64,000 nucleotides of DNA from Streptosporangium carneum (GTDB lineage Bacteria > Actinomycetota > Actinomycetes > Streptosporangiales > Streptosporangiaceae): the NCBI RefSeq assembly GCF_027922005.1, contig NZ_BSEV01000002.1:682001-746000 (forward strand), read 5' to 3'. Numbering within the stretch: position 1 is the first letter of the stretch; each line of letters opens with the position of its first letter. The translations under genes and the position numbers were made by a program. The notes beneath the pieces were generated by a model. The model saw only the letters and a program-made list of their open reading frames with translations, had not been told where the DNA came from and searched no databases. This document shows, piece by piece, positions 24,289 to 34,153 of the stretch.

Positions 24289-26445
24289 TCAGGGGGCCTG
24301 CGACCCGGCCGGGACGGCCATCCAGGCGTCGACGGCCATCGACCAGGTGCCGTTCGGCGGGTCGACGAGGGAACGCTCGTCCTGGCGGGCGCGCAGGCTC
24401 ATCACCTGGACCGGTTCGCCGTACGGGGCGAGCTGGTCGGCTCTGACCGCGAGCAGGACGGGGACGCGGCCGGTGGAGTGGACGCGGCCGACCAGGCGGG
24501 TGACGTCGGAGGGGTCGGGGATGTCCGCGTTCTGGCGGAAGGCGACCCTGGCGGTCGGCACGCCGCAGGTGCCCCTGACGACCTGGGTGAGGCGGTCGCC
24601 GGTGACCCGTTCGACGATCAGCACGGAGGCGCGGGACGGGATGGCCGCGCACAGCGCCTCGACCGCCGCGCGCTCGCCGCGCTCGACCGGGGTGAAGGCG
24701 GTCCCCGCCGAGGTGATCACGGGAGGGACGAGCAGCAGCACCGCGCCGACGGCGACCAGGCCGTTCTGCGCCGCCTGGCCGTACCCCACCCTGCGCGCCT
24801 TCTCCCTGACCCAGCGCAGGCCCCAGACCGCGAGCAGGATCAGGCCCGGGAGGACGACGGGGACCAGCCGCCGGGAGGCCCACGGATGGTCGGGGGTGAT
24901 GGAGGGCAGCAGGAGCGTGGCGGCCGTGGTCCAGCCGACGACGGCCAGCGGCAGCAGCCAGCCGAACCCGCGCCGCCTGACCAGCCTGCGCGTGAGCAGG
25001 GCGGCGGCCAGGGTGGCGAGCACGACGACCGGGACGCCGAGGTACCAGATCACCCAGTACAGGGACTCCTCGTAGTAGAGCCTGTACCTGTCGACCGGCA
25101 ACCCGTTCGACTGCTGGGTGCGCTCGATGAACCCGGCGTTGAGGACGTCCTCCGGGGTGACCGGCAGGCGGGTCACGGTCTGCAGCCACGGCCTGGCCGC
25201 GAAGGCGACCACGGCCAGCACGACCAGGCCCGCCGCGACCTCCGGCAGCCACCGGATCCTCGCGGCCCTGCGCAGCGGGGCCGCGAGCCTCGGAGCCAGT
25301 ACGGCGGCCAGCAGGGTGAGGAGCAGGACCGCTCCGCAGACGGCCAGCAGCGGCCTGACCGAGCCCGACAGGTAGTTCAGGTACGGCCTGGTGAGGAAGT
25401 AGGCGGCGGCGAGGCCGAGCCCGGTGCCGAGGGCCAGGCCGCAGAGCAGCGGGACACCGAGCCGTCCGTCCTCACGGCCGCCGATCCGGCGCAGGGCGAT
25501 CAGCAGCCCGGCGTAGGCGAGCACGGGCAGCACGTCCCGCAGGCCGTCGATCCTGACCAGGACGGCCAGCCCGAACACCAGACCGGCGAGGTCCGCGCCG
25601 GCGACGGCGCGGACCGACTGGGCGGAGCGGATCAGCCCCGGCCGCTCGCCCGAGGGGACGGGCGGCAGGTAGCCGAGCCCGGTGATGCCGGAGCGGAGCC
25701 TAACCCTGGCGTCGTGCAGCAGGGCGAGGCCGCCGAAGAGCATGATCAGGGACGGCATCTCGCTGAAGGTGGTGCGCGAGGTGTAGAGGACGGGCAGGCT
25801 GACCGCGAACACCAGGGCGGCGAGCGGGGCCCAGCGGGCGCCGACGAGCCTGGCGACGACCCCCGACAGGACGAGCACCGCCATGGCGCCCAGCAGCGCG
25901 GGGACCAGCAGCAGGCCGGGCAGGCCGCCCAGCCAGTGGCCCAGCGCCTGGATCATCGGCGGGCCCGGCATGAACTGCGGCACGATCGCGCCGCCGTGGT
26001 CGTAGAAGCCCATGCTGTCGAAGCGCAGCGCCGGGTCGGGGCCGCCGAAGGCCGCCTCCTGGTAGGGGATGGGAAGCGAGCCGTGCTCGGCCAGCCAGAC
26101 GGCGTACTGCGCGTAGGTGGCGGGGTCGCGGCGGATGATCAGCTGCTCGCTGCCGAGCAGGCCGTTGAAGACCGCGGAGGCCAGGACGACGGCGATCACC
26201 GCGCCTGTCTGCCAGGCGGTCGCCTCGACCGTCTCCGGCAGGCGGCGCAGGCCGTACCGGCACAGGAGGACGGCGGCCAGCAGGCCGAGGGGCAGCACGG
26301 CGACCGGCCTGAACCAGCCGAGCAGCAGCAGCGGCAGCCCGGCGAGCAACCAGCCCGCGAGCGCGAGCGCGGGCACGGCCGACAGCACGGCGAGCACCCT
26401 GCCCGCCGAGGGTCTGCGCGTGTGATCCGGCCAGCCGATCCTCAT
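24289..26445 (-). CDS. Polytopic membrane glycosyltransferase-like protein
   Basis: 718 residues with about 12-14 predicted hydrophobic helices and a soluble C-terminus (about 590-718). The first loop after helix 2-3 (RRDPATYAQYAVWLAEHGS, then PQFMPGPPMIQALGHWLGG) is typical of GT-C enzymes that use polyprenyl-phosphate sugars. Substrate unknown. Located between the GT2 gene, which probably makes such a donor, and a divergent second GT-C-like gene. Confidence 0.75.
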   Translation of the reverse strand: MRIGWPDHTRRPSAGRVLAVLSAVPALALAGWLLAGLPLLLLGWFRPVAVLPLGLLAAVLLCRYGLRRLPETVEATAWQTGAVIAVVLASAVFNGLLGSEQLIIRRDPATYAQYAVWLAEHGSLPIPYQEAAFGGPDPALRFDSMGFYDHGGAIVPQFMPGPPMIQALGHWLGGLPGLLLVPALLGAMAVLVLSGVVARLVGARWAPLAALVFAVSLPVLYTSRTTFSEMPSLIMLFGGLALLHDARVRLRSGITGLGYLPPVPSGERPGLIRSAQSVRAVAGADLAGLVFGLAVLVRIDGLRDVLPVLAYAGLLIALRRIGGREDGRLGVPLLCGLALGTGLGLAAAYFLTRPYLNYLSGSVRPLLAVCGAVLLLTLLAAVLAPRLAAPLRRAARIRWLPEVAAGLVVLAVVAFAARPWLQTVTRLPVTPEDVLNAGFIERTQQSNGLPVDRYRLYYEESLYWVIWYLGVPVVVLATLAAALLTRRLVRRRGFGWLLPLAVVGWTTAATLLLPSITPDHPWASRRLVPVVLPGLILLAVWGLRWVREKARRVGYGQAAQNGLVAVGAVLLLVPPVITSAGTAFTPVERGERAAVEALCAAIPSRASVLIVERVTGDRLTQVVRGTCGVPTARVAFRQNADIPDPSDVTRLVGRVHSTGRVPVLLAVRADQLAPYGEPVQVMSLRARQDERSLVDPPNGTWSMAVDAWMAVPAGSQAP

Positions 26446-26549
26446 GACTGGCCCCGAGCGTAGCGGCAGCGTCCCGGTGCGGCGACGGGGACGCGCGACG
26501 GCCCCGCGGGAGCCGGTAGCGTACGCGCAGCGCGCGAAGGGGGCGAACA

Positions 26550-28322
26550 GTGGGCGGGTGGGCGCGAGGACGACGGCGTTCTCCCAGGCTGCCGGGGGAC
26601 GGTTCTCCCGGGCTGCCGGGGGACGAGGGCGGCCGACGGCGTCGGCCTTCTCCCGGCCCGCCGGAGACCGGCTGGGCCGGGCGGATCCTGGGGACGCGGG
26701 CGGGCGGCCCGGTCCTGCGGCTGCTGGGCAGGAGAGGCGCCGGCCCGGCCCGCCCGGGGACGACGCCGGGGGGTGCGGGGGCCGGTCTGGCTCGGCGGCA
26801 CCGGTGGTTCCTGGCGGTGCTGGGCGTCGGGGTCGCGCTGCGGGCGGTCGCCATGCTGGGCTACCGGCCCGCGCTCTGGTTCCCCGACTCCTACACCTAC
26901 GTCGTCACCGCGATGCGGCCCAGGCCCGACCTGGTCCGCCCCGCCGGATACTCGATGTTCCTGCGACTGCTCGAACCGTTCCACAGCTTCGCCCTCGTCG
27001 CGCTGGTCCAGCACCTGCTGGGGCTCATGGTCGGCGTGCTGGTCTACGTCACCGCCCGCAGGCTCCGCGCCCCCGGCTGGGCCGCGGTGCTCGCCTGTGT
27101 CCCCTCCCTTCTGGACGCGTACCAGGTCGAGTTGGAGCACCTGCTGATCTCCGACACGCTGTTCGCGGCGCTGGTGATGTCGGCGGCCTGCCTCGCCGTC
27201 ACGGGAGCCCCCGGGGAGGGCCCGGGAGAGGGCACAGGAAAGGGCGCCGCGCGGGCGGTGGCCGCGGAGACGTCGGCGGTCGCGGAGGCGTCGGCGGCGC
27301 GGGGCGGGGCGGCAGGGCGGATCCCGAGGGCGGCTCTGGGCAGAGCGGCTCTGGGCAGGGCGGCCGGGATCGGCCTGCTGCTGGCGGCGGCGACGCTGAC
27401 CAGGACCGTCGGACTGCCGCTTGTCGCGATCTTCGCGGCCTGGTCGCTCTACCGGGCGCGGGGACGGGTGGCGGCCGCCTCGGTGATGCTGGCCGCGGCG
27501 GCGCTGCCGATCCTGGGGTACGGGGCCTGGTTCTACGCGACCTACCACCGTGTCGGCCTCGTGGGCGCGAACGGCGCCTTCCTCTACGCCAGGACGATGA
27601 CCTTCGCCGACTGCGCGGTGATGAAGCCGCCCCCCGACCTGGCCGTGCTCTGCGACCCCCGCCCCGCGCGGCTGCGGCCCCCCTCGCAGGAGTACATCTG
27701 GAGCCAGGACTCCCCGCTGGTCAGCCTGCCGGGCATCACCTTCACCCGGGAGAGCGACGCTTTGGCCGGGCGGTTCGCCTCGCTGGCCATCCGCAGCCAG
27801 CCGCTCGACTATCTCGGCTCGACCCTCTCCGAGCTGGGCCGCTCCTTCACCCTGGACCGCCCGGTCTATCCCGACCAGGAGATATACGACTACTACCAGT
27901 TCCCCGCGACGCCACCGCCGCCGCCGGGGCGCTACCCGGCCATGGTGGGCGCCGAGTACGCCCAGCGCTACGAGCAGGGGCCGATCGGCACCCGCATCGT
28001 CGAGCCGTACGCGGGCTGGATGCGGGCCTACCAGCGCGTCGCCGGGCTGCCCGGCGCGGCGGTGCTGGTGGTCCTGCTCGTCCCGCCGGTCGCGGCGGTC
28101 GTCAGGAGAACGCGTCCCGTACAGGTCAGGCGGGTGCGTCCGGCCTCGACGGCGTGGGTGCTGCCCTGGGCGACCGCGGTGGCGCTGCTGGTCATGCCCG
28201 CGGCGGTCGCGGAGTTCGACTACCGGTATGTCCTGCCCGCCGTGCCCGCCGCTTTTCTCGCCGCCGCTCTCTCCCTGACTAAACCTTCTTTCACTAACAT
28301 TCCAATAAATGTCCGTATTTGA
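26550..28322 (+). CDS. Polytopic membrane protein, GT-C glycosyltransferase-like
   Basis: 590 residues. After a basic Pro/Arg-rich N-terminus (about 1-80) come helices and the loop WFPDSYTYVVTAMRPRPDLVRPAGYS, which resembles the acidic first loop of GT-C enzymes. A low-complexity Ala/Gly/Glu stretch lies at about 223-265. The C-terminus ends in two helices. The GTG at 26550 is uncertain and the real start may lie closer to the first helix. Divergent from the gene at 24289. Confidence 0.7.
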   Translation: MGGWARGRRRSPRLPGDGSPGLPGDEGGRRRRPSPGPPETGWAGRILGTRAGGPVLRLLGRRGAGPARPGTTPGGAGAGLARRHRWFLAVLGVGVALRAVAMLGYRPALWFPDSYTYVVTAMRPRPDLVRPAGYSMFLRLLEPFHSFALVALVQHLLGLMVGVLVYVTARRLRAPGWAAVLACVPSLLDAYQVELEHLLISDTLFAALVMSAACLAVTGAPGEGPGEGTGKGAARAVAAETSAVAEASAARGGAAGRIPRAALGRAALGRAAGIGLLLAAATLTRTVGLPLVAIFAAWSLYRARGRVAAASVMLAAAALPILGYGAWFYATYHRVGLVGANGAFLYARTMTFADCAVMKPPPDLAVLCDPRPARLRPPSQEYIWSQDSPLVSLPGITFTRESDALAGRFASLAIRSQPLDYLGSTLSELGRSFTLDRPVYPDQEIYDYYQFPATPPPPPGRYPAMVGAEYAQRYEQGPIGTRIVEPYAGWMRAYQRVAGLPGAAVLVVLLVPPVAAVVRRTRPVQVRRVRPASTAWVLPWATAVALLVMPAAVAEFDYRYVLPAVPAAFLAAALSLTKPSFTNIPINVRI

Positions 28323-28479
28323 GTATGCTGGGCGGCCGGATCATCACGGAGGCTGCGGGGGGCGGTCATGACCAAGTTCGCATCATCACGACTCCCCGCG
28401 CTGACCTCGTGACCTACTCTTTGGGCGCAATGAGCGAGCTGAAACAGCCCCGGACGTTGCCGCTGAGCGAGGAGATCGC

Positions 28480-30225
28480 ATGAGCGACCACCGGCACGTC
28501 GCCGCGAGCGATCGCACCGCCGAACCCACCCAGCCCGGGCGCAGGGCCTCCCGGCGCGCGGGACGGGACGGCGGAACGCCGCAGGGCGCATCCCACGAGT
28601 ACGGCCCCCGCTACGACGAGCCCCCGAGGGGGCCCGCGGGCCCGGGAGGGCCAGGAGGGTCGAGAGGCTCGGGAGCCTCCGGCGGGGCCAAGCGGCTGGG
28701 CGTCGGCGCGTGGGTCAGCATCGCGCTGACGGGCGTCATGGTGGTCGGCACCCTCACCGGCTACAAGTTCTACCGCGACATCGCGGGGAACATCGCCCGC
28801 GAGGACGTCGAGGACAAGCTCGGCGCGGACCGCCCGCCGGAGACCGGCGCGCTCAACGTCCTGGTCGTCGGCTCCGACACCCGCGACGGCGCGGGCAACA
28901 AGAAGTACGGTCAGCACCTGCAGGGTCAGGGCGAGCGGACCGACACCATCATCCTCCTGCACATCTCCCCGAACCGCGACAAGGCGACCCTGGTCAGCTT
29001 CCCCCGCGACTCCATGGTGCAGGCCCCCGACTGCCAGAACCCCAAGACCAAGGCGACCATCCCGGCGGGCCTGCGGCAGATCAACGCGACCTTCAACGAC
29101 GGCGGCATCGCCTGCACGTGGAAGACGATCGAGGCGTTGACCGACATCCGCATCAACCACTTCGTCAAGGTCGACTTCTCCGGGTTCAAGGGCATCGTCG
29201 ACGCCCTCGGCGGCATCGAGATCTGCCTGCCCCAGGACGTGATGGACAAGAAGGCCAAGCTCAACCTGACCAAGGGCAAGCACACGGTGAAGGGCGAGAC
29301 CGCGCTGGCCTACGTCCGCGCCCGCTACTCCCTCGGCGACGGCAGCGACATCAGCCGGATCAAGCGCCAGCAGGTGTTCATCACCCAGGTCATGAAGAAG
29401 GCGACCAGCTCCGACCTGCTGACCGACCTGCCCAAGCTGACCGACTTCCTCACCGCGGCGACCTCCTCGGTGACGATGGACCGCAACCTCACCACCGGAC
29501 GCCTGCTGGAGATCGCGCAGAGCGCGAAGTCGCTGACCGCCAAGGGCCTGAAGTCCGTCACCGTGCCGTGGAAGCCGTACGCGCCCGACCCCGGACGGGT
29601 CGAGTGGGCCCAGCCGAAGGCCGACCAGCTGTTCGCCGCGATCCGCAGCGACATCGAGGTCCAGCCGACCGCGACGCCCAAGCCGTCGAGCAGCGGCACC
29701 GGCGGCCCGACCGCGGCCCCCGCCAAGCCCGCGATCAAGCCCTCCCAGATCAGGATCCAGGTGCTCAACGGCACCAACACCTCCGGCAAGGCCCAGGAGG
29801 TCGCGGACGCGCTGACCGCGCAGGGCTTCGTCGTGACCGAGCTCGGCGACGCGCGGTTGTCCAACGGCGCCGACCAGCCGCAGACGAAGCTGTTGTACGC
29901 CAAGAACGCCCAGGACGGCGCCGACTACGCCGCTCCGGTGGCCGCCAAGCTTCTCAACAAGGAGAAGGTCAAGCCCGCCTCGGGCAAGGTCAAGCCCGGC
30001 AGCACCAAGCCGTACGTCCCCTCGGGCACGCCGACGCCGGGCACGACGACCGCCGCCGACACCACGGGGACCGCGAAAACCACCGACGCGGCGGTCGCGG
30101 ACCCCCAGGGCCCGGTGATCCAGCTGGTCATCGGCGCCGACTGGAAGGGCGTCGCCTCCCCCATCAAGATCCCGGACAGCATCAAGGGCGACGTCGTCGA
30201 CGCCAACACCAATCCCTGCCTCTGA
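28480..30225 (+). CDS. LytR-CpsA-Psr family protein (LCP ligase)
   Basis: 581 residues. Cytoplasmic Pro/Gly-rich N-terminus (1-70), one membrane helix (about 72-92), LCP domain about 110-300 (LNVLVVGSDTRDG, RTDTIILLHISPN, LVSFPRDSM, VKVDFSGFKGIVDALGGIEIC, YVRARYSLGDGSDISRIKRQQ), and a C-terminal LytR_C domain about 425-510 (IRIQVLNGTNTSGKAQEV). LCP proteins transfer lipid-linked glycopolymers to peptidoglycan on the outer face. GAGGAG precedes the ATG. The second LCP gene lies at 53731. Confidence 0.92.
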   Translation: MSDHRHVAASDRTAEPTQPGRRASRRAGRDGGTPQGASHEYGPRYDEPPRGPAGPGGPGGSRGSGASGGAKRLGVGAWVSIALTGVMVVGTLTGYKFYRDIAGNIAREDVEDKLGADRPPETGALNVLVVGSDTRDGAGNKKYGQHLQGQGERTDTIILLHISPNRDKATLVSFPRDSMVQAPDCQNPKTKATIPAGLRQINATFNDGGIACTWKTIEALTDIRINHFVKVDFSGFKGIVDALGGIEICLPQDVMDKKAKLNLTKGKHTVKGETALAYVRARYSLGDGSDISRIKRQQVFITQVMKKATSSDLLTDLPKLTDFLTAATSSVTMDRNLTTGRLLEIAQSAKSLTAKGLKSVTVPWKPYAPDPGRVEWAQPKADQLFAAIRSDIEVQPTATPKPSSSGTGGPTAAPAKPAIKPSQIRIQVLNGTNTSGKAQEVADALTAQGFVVTELGDARLSNGADQPQTKLLYAKNAQDGADYAAPVAAKLLNKEKVKPASGKVKPGSTKPYVPSGTPTPGTTTAADTTGTAKTTDAAVADPQGPVIQLVIGADWKGVASPIKIPDSIKGDVVDANTNPCL

Positions 30226-30237
30226 CCGCCGGTCCGC

Positions 30238-30268
30238 CCCTCTCCTGCGGCCCGGCCGTGGGAGAGGG
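30238..30268 (+). terminator. Possible terminator after LCP gene
   Basis: CCCTCTCC (30238-30245) pairs with GGAGAGGG (30261-30268) across a 15-base GC-rich loop, 12 bases after the stop. The 279 bases up to the next gene otherwise show no clear feature. Confidence 0.45.
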
Positions 30269-30504
30269 CGAGTCCGGGCGGCGACGGCGCGTCTGACATC
30301 CACGGTTCACCTGACGGTCACGATTCGCCGGGAACCCAGCGAAACGCGGTGTGCTCGTGCGACATCGAATGCACGAACGTTTATGGTGGTCGGGTCGGCG
30401 AGGTGACCCCCGCCACTTGGCCGCGCCCCCGGCGACCCCTGGGTGGTTTCGCCGGCGTGTCCGACCCTTTCCCCGTCTCCGACAGATAGCTGAGCGTTTT
30501 CCTC

Positions 30505-32973
30505 GTGAGCGACACCCGATCCCCCTCCCAGGTACCGACCCCCCGGGACGACGCCGCCTCCGGCGCCGGAACCGGCAGGTCCGCCGACGGACAGGACCGG
30601 AAACCCGCCCCGTGGCCGACGTCGGAGCACGCGCGGCCGTCCGCGGCGTCACAGCAGGCCTCGTGGCCGCAGCCGCCGGGACCGAGCGCCTGGGGAACGG
30701 CGGCCCACGAGAACCCCCCGCCGAACGGCCAGGAGGACCAGGGCTCGGACGAAGGCCCCGGGGAGATCACCCTGTGGGGCTACCAGGCCTACCGGGATCC
30801 AGAGCCGTCCTCGCCCCCCGGGGCGGGCGCTCCGCCCTCGTCCTCTCCTCCCGGGACGGGCGCCCCATACGCGGCGTCCTCGCCCCCCGGGACGGGCGCT
30901 CCACACGCGTCCTCGCCCCCCGGGACGGGCACTCCACACGCGTCCTCGCCCCCCGGGGTGGGCGGGCCGTACGCGGACGACCGCCCCTTCTCCTCACCCG
31001 GGACGGGCACGCCGTACGGGGACGACCGGTGGCCCTCCTCCGCGTCGGGAACGGGCGCGCCGTACGCGGACAGCCCTGCGTCTCCCGCCCCCCGGGCGGA
31101 CACGCCGTACCCCGGCCCCTCCTTCCCGAACGCCTTCGGCTCTCCGGACGAGCGCCAGGTCGACGCCCACCGGCCCGCCACCCGGGAAACGCGTCCGCCC
31201 TACCAGGACATGCGCGGGCCCGGCTCCGGCGGGTTCCCCGGCACGGCCTCCGGGCCCGTTCCCGGGGGCGTCCCCAAGGACCCGCTGGATCCGGCCTGGT
31301 CTCCCGCCCCGCAGGAGCGGGGAGCGGGTCAGGGGTGGTCGCAGGAGCACGAGGCCGCGCGGGCCCAGGCGTGGACGCCCGCCACTCCCGCCGCTCCCCC
31401 CTCGGAGCCTCGCCCCGCGGAACCCCGGGACGTCCCCGAAAGACCCTTCTCCTACTGGGAGAATCCCAGCCGGGAAACCTGGGAGAGCGCCGAGCGCGAG
31501 GCCGCGCCCCCCGTCTCCCCCCACGACCACGCCCCGTGGGCGGCCTCGCCTCCCGCCGACGACCGCGCCCGCCACGCGGCTCCCTCCGCTCCAGGCGACC
31601 ACAGCCGCCACGCGGCCCCGGCCCCGCCGGACGGCGTCGCCCGTCACACGGCCCCGGCCCCGCTCGACGACCGCGCCCGCCACGCGGCCCCCTCCCCGCT
31701 GGACGGTCCCGCCCGTCAGGCCCCTCCGGAGGACCCCGCCCTGCGGACCCCGGACGACCACGCCCTGCGGACCGCCCCGTCCCTCCCTGACACCCGCGCC
31801 CGACAGGCCGCGCCCCCGCCCTTCGGGGAGCACGTCCCCTCACAGTGGGGCCGCCCCCAGGAGACGGAGCGCGAGCCCGGGCCGCGTCCGGAGGAGGAGC
31901 CGTCCGCGCCTCCCGCCAGGAGGAAGCGCGAGCCGTACCTCGACAACGTGAAGTTCGTCCTGATCGCCCTGGTGGTCACCGGGCACTCGCTGGTGCCCAC
32001 CCTGGCGGCGCACTCGGCCAAGTCGGCCTACCTGTTCATCTACACCTTCCACATGCCGGCGTTCGTGCTGCTCAGCGGCTACCTGGGGCGCAACTTCTGG
32101 AACTCGAACGCGAAGATCAACAAGCTGGTCGACACCATGCTGGTCCCCTACGCGTTCGTGGAGATCGGCTACGCCCTGCTGCGCTACGCGCTGGGCCAGA
32201 AGTGGACCCTGACGATCATCGACCCGGCCTGGCTGAACTGGTATCTGGTCGCCCTGGTGCTGTGGCGGATCTCCACGCCCATCTGGACGCGGATGCGACA
32301 GCCGCTGCTGGTCGCGGTGACCATCTACATGTTGGCGGGCTTCTCCGAGATCTCCGGCGACTTCAGCCTCGACCGCTTCTTCGGCCTGCTCCCGTTCTAC
32401 GTGTGCGGCCTGCTGCTCAAGCCTGAGCACTTCGACCTGCTCAAGCCGCTCTGGGTGAGGATCGCGGCCGGCGTCGTGGTCGTCGCCGCCGTCGCGACGG
32501 CCGTCTACATCGCCCCCCGCGTCGGCCTCGACCCCGTCTACTACCGCTACAGCTTCAAGTCCATGGACACCACCTGGTGGATGGGCCTGATCGTGCGCGC
32601 CGGCATGCTGGTCGCGGGGCTGGTGCTGTCGGTCGCGCTGCTCGCGCTCGTGCCGAGACGCGAGACCTGGTTCTCCGACCTGGGCACCCGGACGCTCTAC
32701 GCCTACCTGCTGCACGGCGTCGTGGTGCTCATCGCCAAGGAGCTGGGCTGGCTGAGCTACCCCTGGCTGTACGGCCCGCTGGGCGTGCTGGCCATCGCCT
32801 CCAGCGCGCTCGTCCTGGCGATCGTCCTGTGCCTGCCGCAGACCCGCACGCTGTTCAAATGGCTGCTGGAGCCCCGCCTGGTCTGGTTGTATCGCCGACC
32901 CGCGGAGGCCGTCCCTGACAGACCCGCCGAGGCCACCCCTGACAGGGAGAGTTCAATCGCAGTTCCCCGGTAG
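30505..32973 (+). CDS. Membrane acyltransferase with long repetitive Pro-rich N-terminus
   Basis: 822 residues. Residues 1 to about 475 are disordered, Pro/Ala/Gly-rich, with two repeat blocks: 11-residue SSPPGTGAPHA units (about 101-155) and ~14-residue DDRARHAAPSP units (about 350-415). Residues about 480-800 are an acyltransferase-3-type membrane domain with about 10 helices (YLDNVKFVLIALVVTGHSLVP, FHMPAFVLLSGYLGRNF), resembling fucose 4-O-acetylase-like proteins. It should O-acylate an envelope sugar or polymer. GTG start. The N-terminal extension far exceeds the ~350-residue family norm. Confidence 0.82.
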   Translation: MSDTRSPSQVPTPRDDAASGAGTGRSADGQDRKPAPWPTSEHARPSAASQQASWPQPPGPSAWGTAAHENPPPNGQEDQGSDEGPGEITLWGYQAYRDPEPSSPPGAGAPPSSSPPGTGAPYAASSPPGTGAPHASSPPGTGTPHASSPPGVGGPYADDRPFSSPGTGTPYGDDRWPSSASGTGAPYADSPASPAPRADTPYPGPSFPNAFGSPDERQVDAHRPATRETRPPYQDMRGPGSGGFPGTASGPVPGGVPKDPLDPAWSPAPQERGAGQGWSQEHEAARAQAWTPATPAAPPSEPRPAEPRDVPERPFSYWENPSRETWESAEREAAPPVSPHDHAPWAASPPADDRARHAAPSAPGDHSRHAAPAPPDGVARHTAPAPLDDRARHAAPSPLDGPARQAPPEDPALRTPDDHALRTAPSLPDTRARQAAPPPFGEHVPSQWGRPQETEREPGPRPEEEPSAPPARRKREPYLDNVKFVLIALVVTGHSLVPTLAAHSAKSAYLFIYTFHMPAFVLLSGYLGRNFWNSNAKINKLVDTMLVPYAFVEIGYALLRYALGQKWTLTIIDPAWLNWYLVALVLWRISTPIWTRMRQPLLVAVTIYMLAGFSEISGDFSLDRFFGLLPFYVCGLLLKPEHFDLLKPLWVRIAAGVVVVAAVATAVYIAPRVGLDPVYYRYSFKSMDTTWWMGLIVRAGMLVAGLVLSVALLALVPRRETWFSDLGTRTLYAYLLHGVVVLIAKELGWLSYPWLYGPLGVLAIASSALVLAIVLCLPQTRTLFKWLLEPRLVWLYRRPAEAVPDRPAEATPDRESSIAVPR
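30805..30975 (+). repeat. 33-bp coding tandem repeats in acyltransferase N-terminus
   Basis: About five units built around TCCTCGCCCCCCGGGACGGG, starting near 30808, 30841, 30877, 30910 and 30943. They encode SSPPGTGAPxA. The middle units are nearly identical at DNA level, so copy number may vary between strains. Confidence 0.8.
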
Positions 32974-33022
32974 TTAACTCAACACATCCGGTGAGGACGG
33001 AACCGACACTCAGCATCGGCAT

Positions 33023-34153
33023 ATGCGGGTATGTGTCGGGACGATTGTCCATCACCCCGAAGACGCTCGGATCATGCATCGGCAGATCCGGGCGCTCCTC
33101 GACGCCGGGCACGACGTCACCTATGTCGCGCCCTTCACCGACTGCAACGTCACCCCTGATCCCCGGATCAGGGCGGTGGACGTTCCCCGCGCGGTCGGCC
33201 GCCGTCGCAGACGCGCGCTGAAGGCGGCCCGCCGGGCCCTGAAGCGCGGGGTCGAGGGCGCCGACCTGCTCGTCGTCCACGACGTCGAGCTGCTGTTCCG
33301 GCTGCCGAGACGCCGCCCCGCCACCGTCTGGGACGTGCACGAGGACACGGCCGCCGCGGTGGAGGCCAAGCGGTACCTTCCCGAGACGCTGCGCCGGACC
33401 CTGCCGGCGGTGATCCGCAGGATCGAGGCGGGCGCGGAACGCCGCCTGCACCTCATCCTGGCGGAGGAGGCCTACCAGGAGCGGTTCACCCGGCCCCACC
33501 CCGTGGTGCTCAACACCACCTACGTGCCCCGGCGGCCCCCGGCGCCGCCCGGCGGGAACAGGGTGGTCTACGTCGGTCACCTGTCCGAGGCCAGGGGCGC
33601 GGCCGAGTTGATCGAGCTGGCCAGGCGACTGCTGCCGCACGGGATCAGGACGGACCTGATCGGCGCCGCCGACCAGGAGGTCCGCCCGCTGCTGCGCGAC
33701 GCGCAGCGGGAGGGCGTGCTCGACTGGTACGGCTACGTGCCCAACCAGCACGCGCTGCGGATGGCCGAGGGGGCGATCGCGGGCCTGTCGCTCCTGCACG
33801 ACGAGCCCAACTACCGGCAGTCGATGCCGACCAAGGTCGTCGAGTACATGGCCAGGGGGATTCCCGTGGTGACCACGCCGCTGCCGGCGGCGGCCTCGAT
33901 GGTCGACCGGGTCGGCTGCGGCGCCGTCGTGCCGTTCGGGGACGTGGAGGCGGCGCTGCACGCCGTGCTCGGGCTGCGGGACGCCCCCGGCGAAGCCTCG
34001 GCGATGGGCAGACGCGGCTACGAGGAGGCCCTGTCCCACCACCACTGGCCCGACCACGCGGGCGAGTTCGTCGGGTGGCTCGAGGAATGGGCGGGCAAAC
34101 CGGTGACGTCGGACGTGGAGATTGGTGTACTGGAGGCATGGCACGCCATCTGA
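33023..34153 (+). CDS. Glycosyltransferase family 4 protein
   Basis: 376 residues, GT-B fold. N-terminal MRVCVGTIVHHPEDARIMHRQ, central VVYVGHLSEARGAAELIELA, donor-site segment SMPTKVVEYMARGIPVVTT. Cytoplasmic. It follows the acyltransferase gene by 49 bases and overlaps the next start by 16 bases. Sugar and acceptor unknown. Confidence 0.85.
   Translation: MRVCVGTIVHHPEDARIMHRQIRALLDAGHDVTYVAPFTDCNVTPDPRIRAVDVPRAVGRRRRRALKAARRALKRGVEGADLLVVHDVELLFRLPRRRPATVWDVHEDTAAAVEAKRYLPETLRRTLPAVIRRIEAGAERRLHLILAEEAYQERFTRPHPVVLNTTYVPRRPPAPPGGNRVVYVGHLSEARGAAELIELARRLLPHGIRTDLIGAADQEVRPLLRDAQREGVLDWYGYVPNQHALRMAEGAIAGLSLLHDEPNYRQSMPTKVVEYMARGIPVVTTPLPAAASMVDRVGCGAVVPFGDVEAALHAVLGLRDAPGEASAMGRRGYEEALSHHHWPDHAGEFVGWLEEWAGKPVTSDVEIGVLEAWHAI

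Noticed and set aside
20298..24446. A 1382-codon plus-strand frame across several glycosyltransferase genes
   Set aside because: It runs antisense across four real genes, with no domain and no conserved start.
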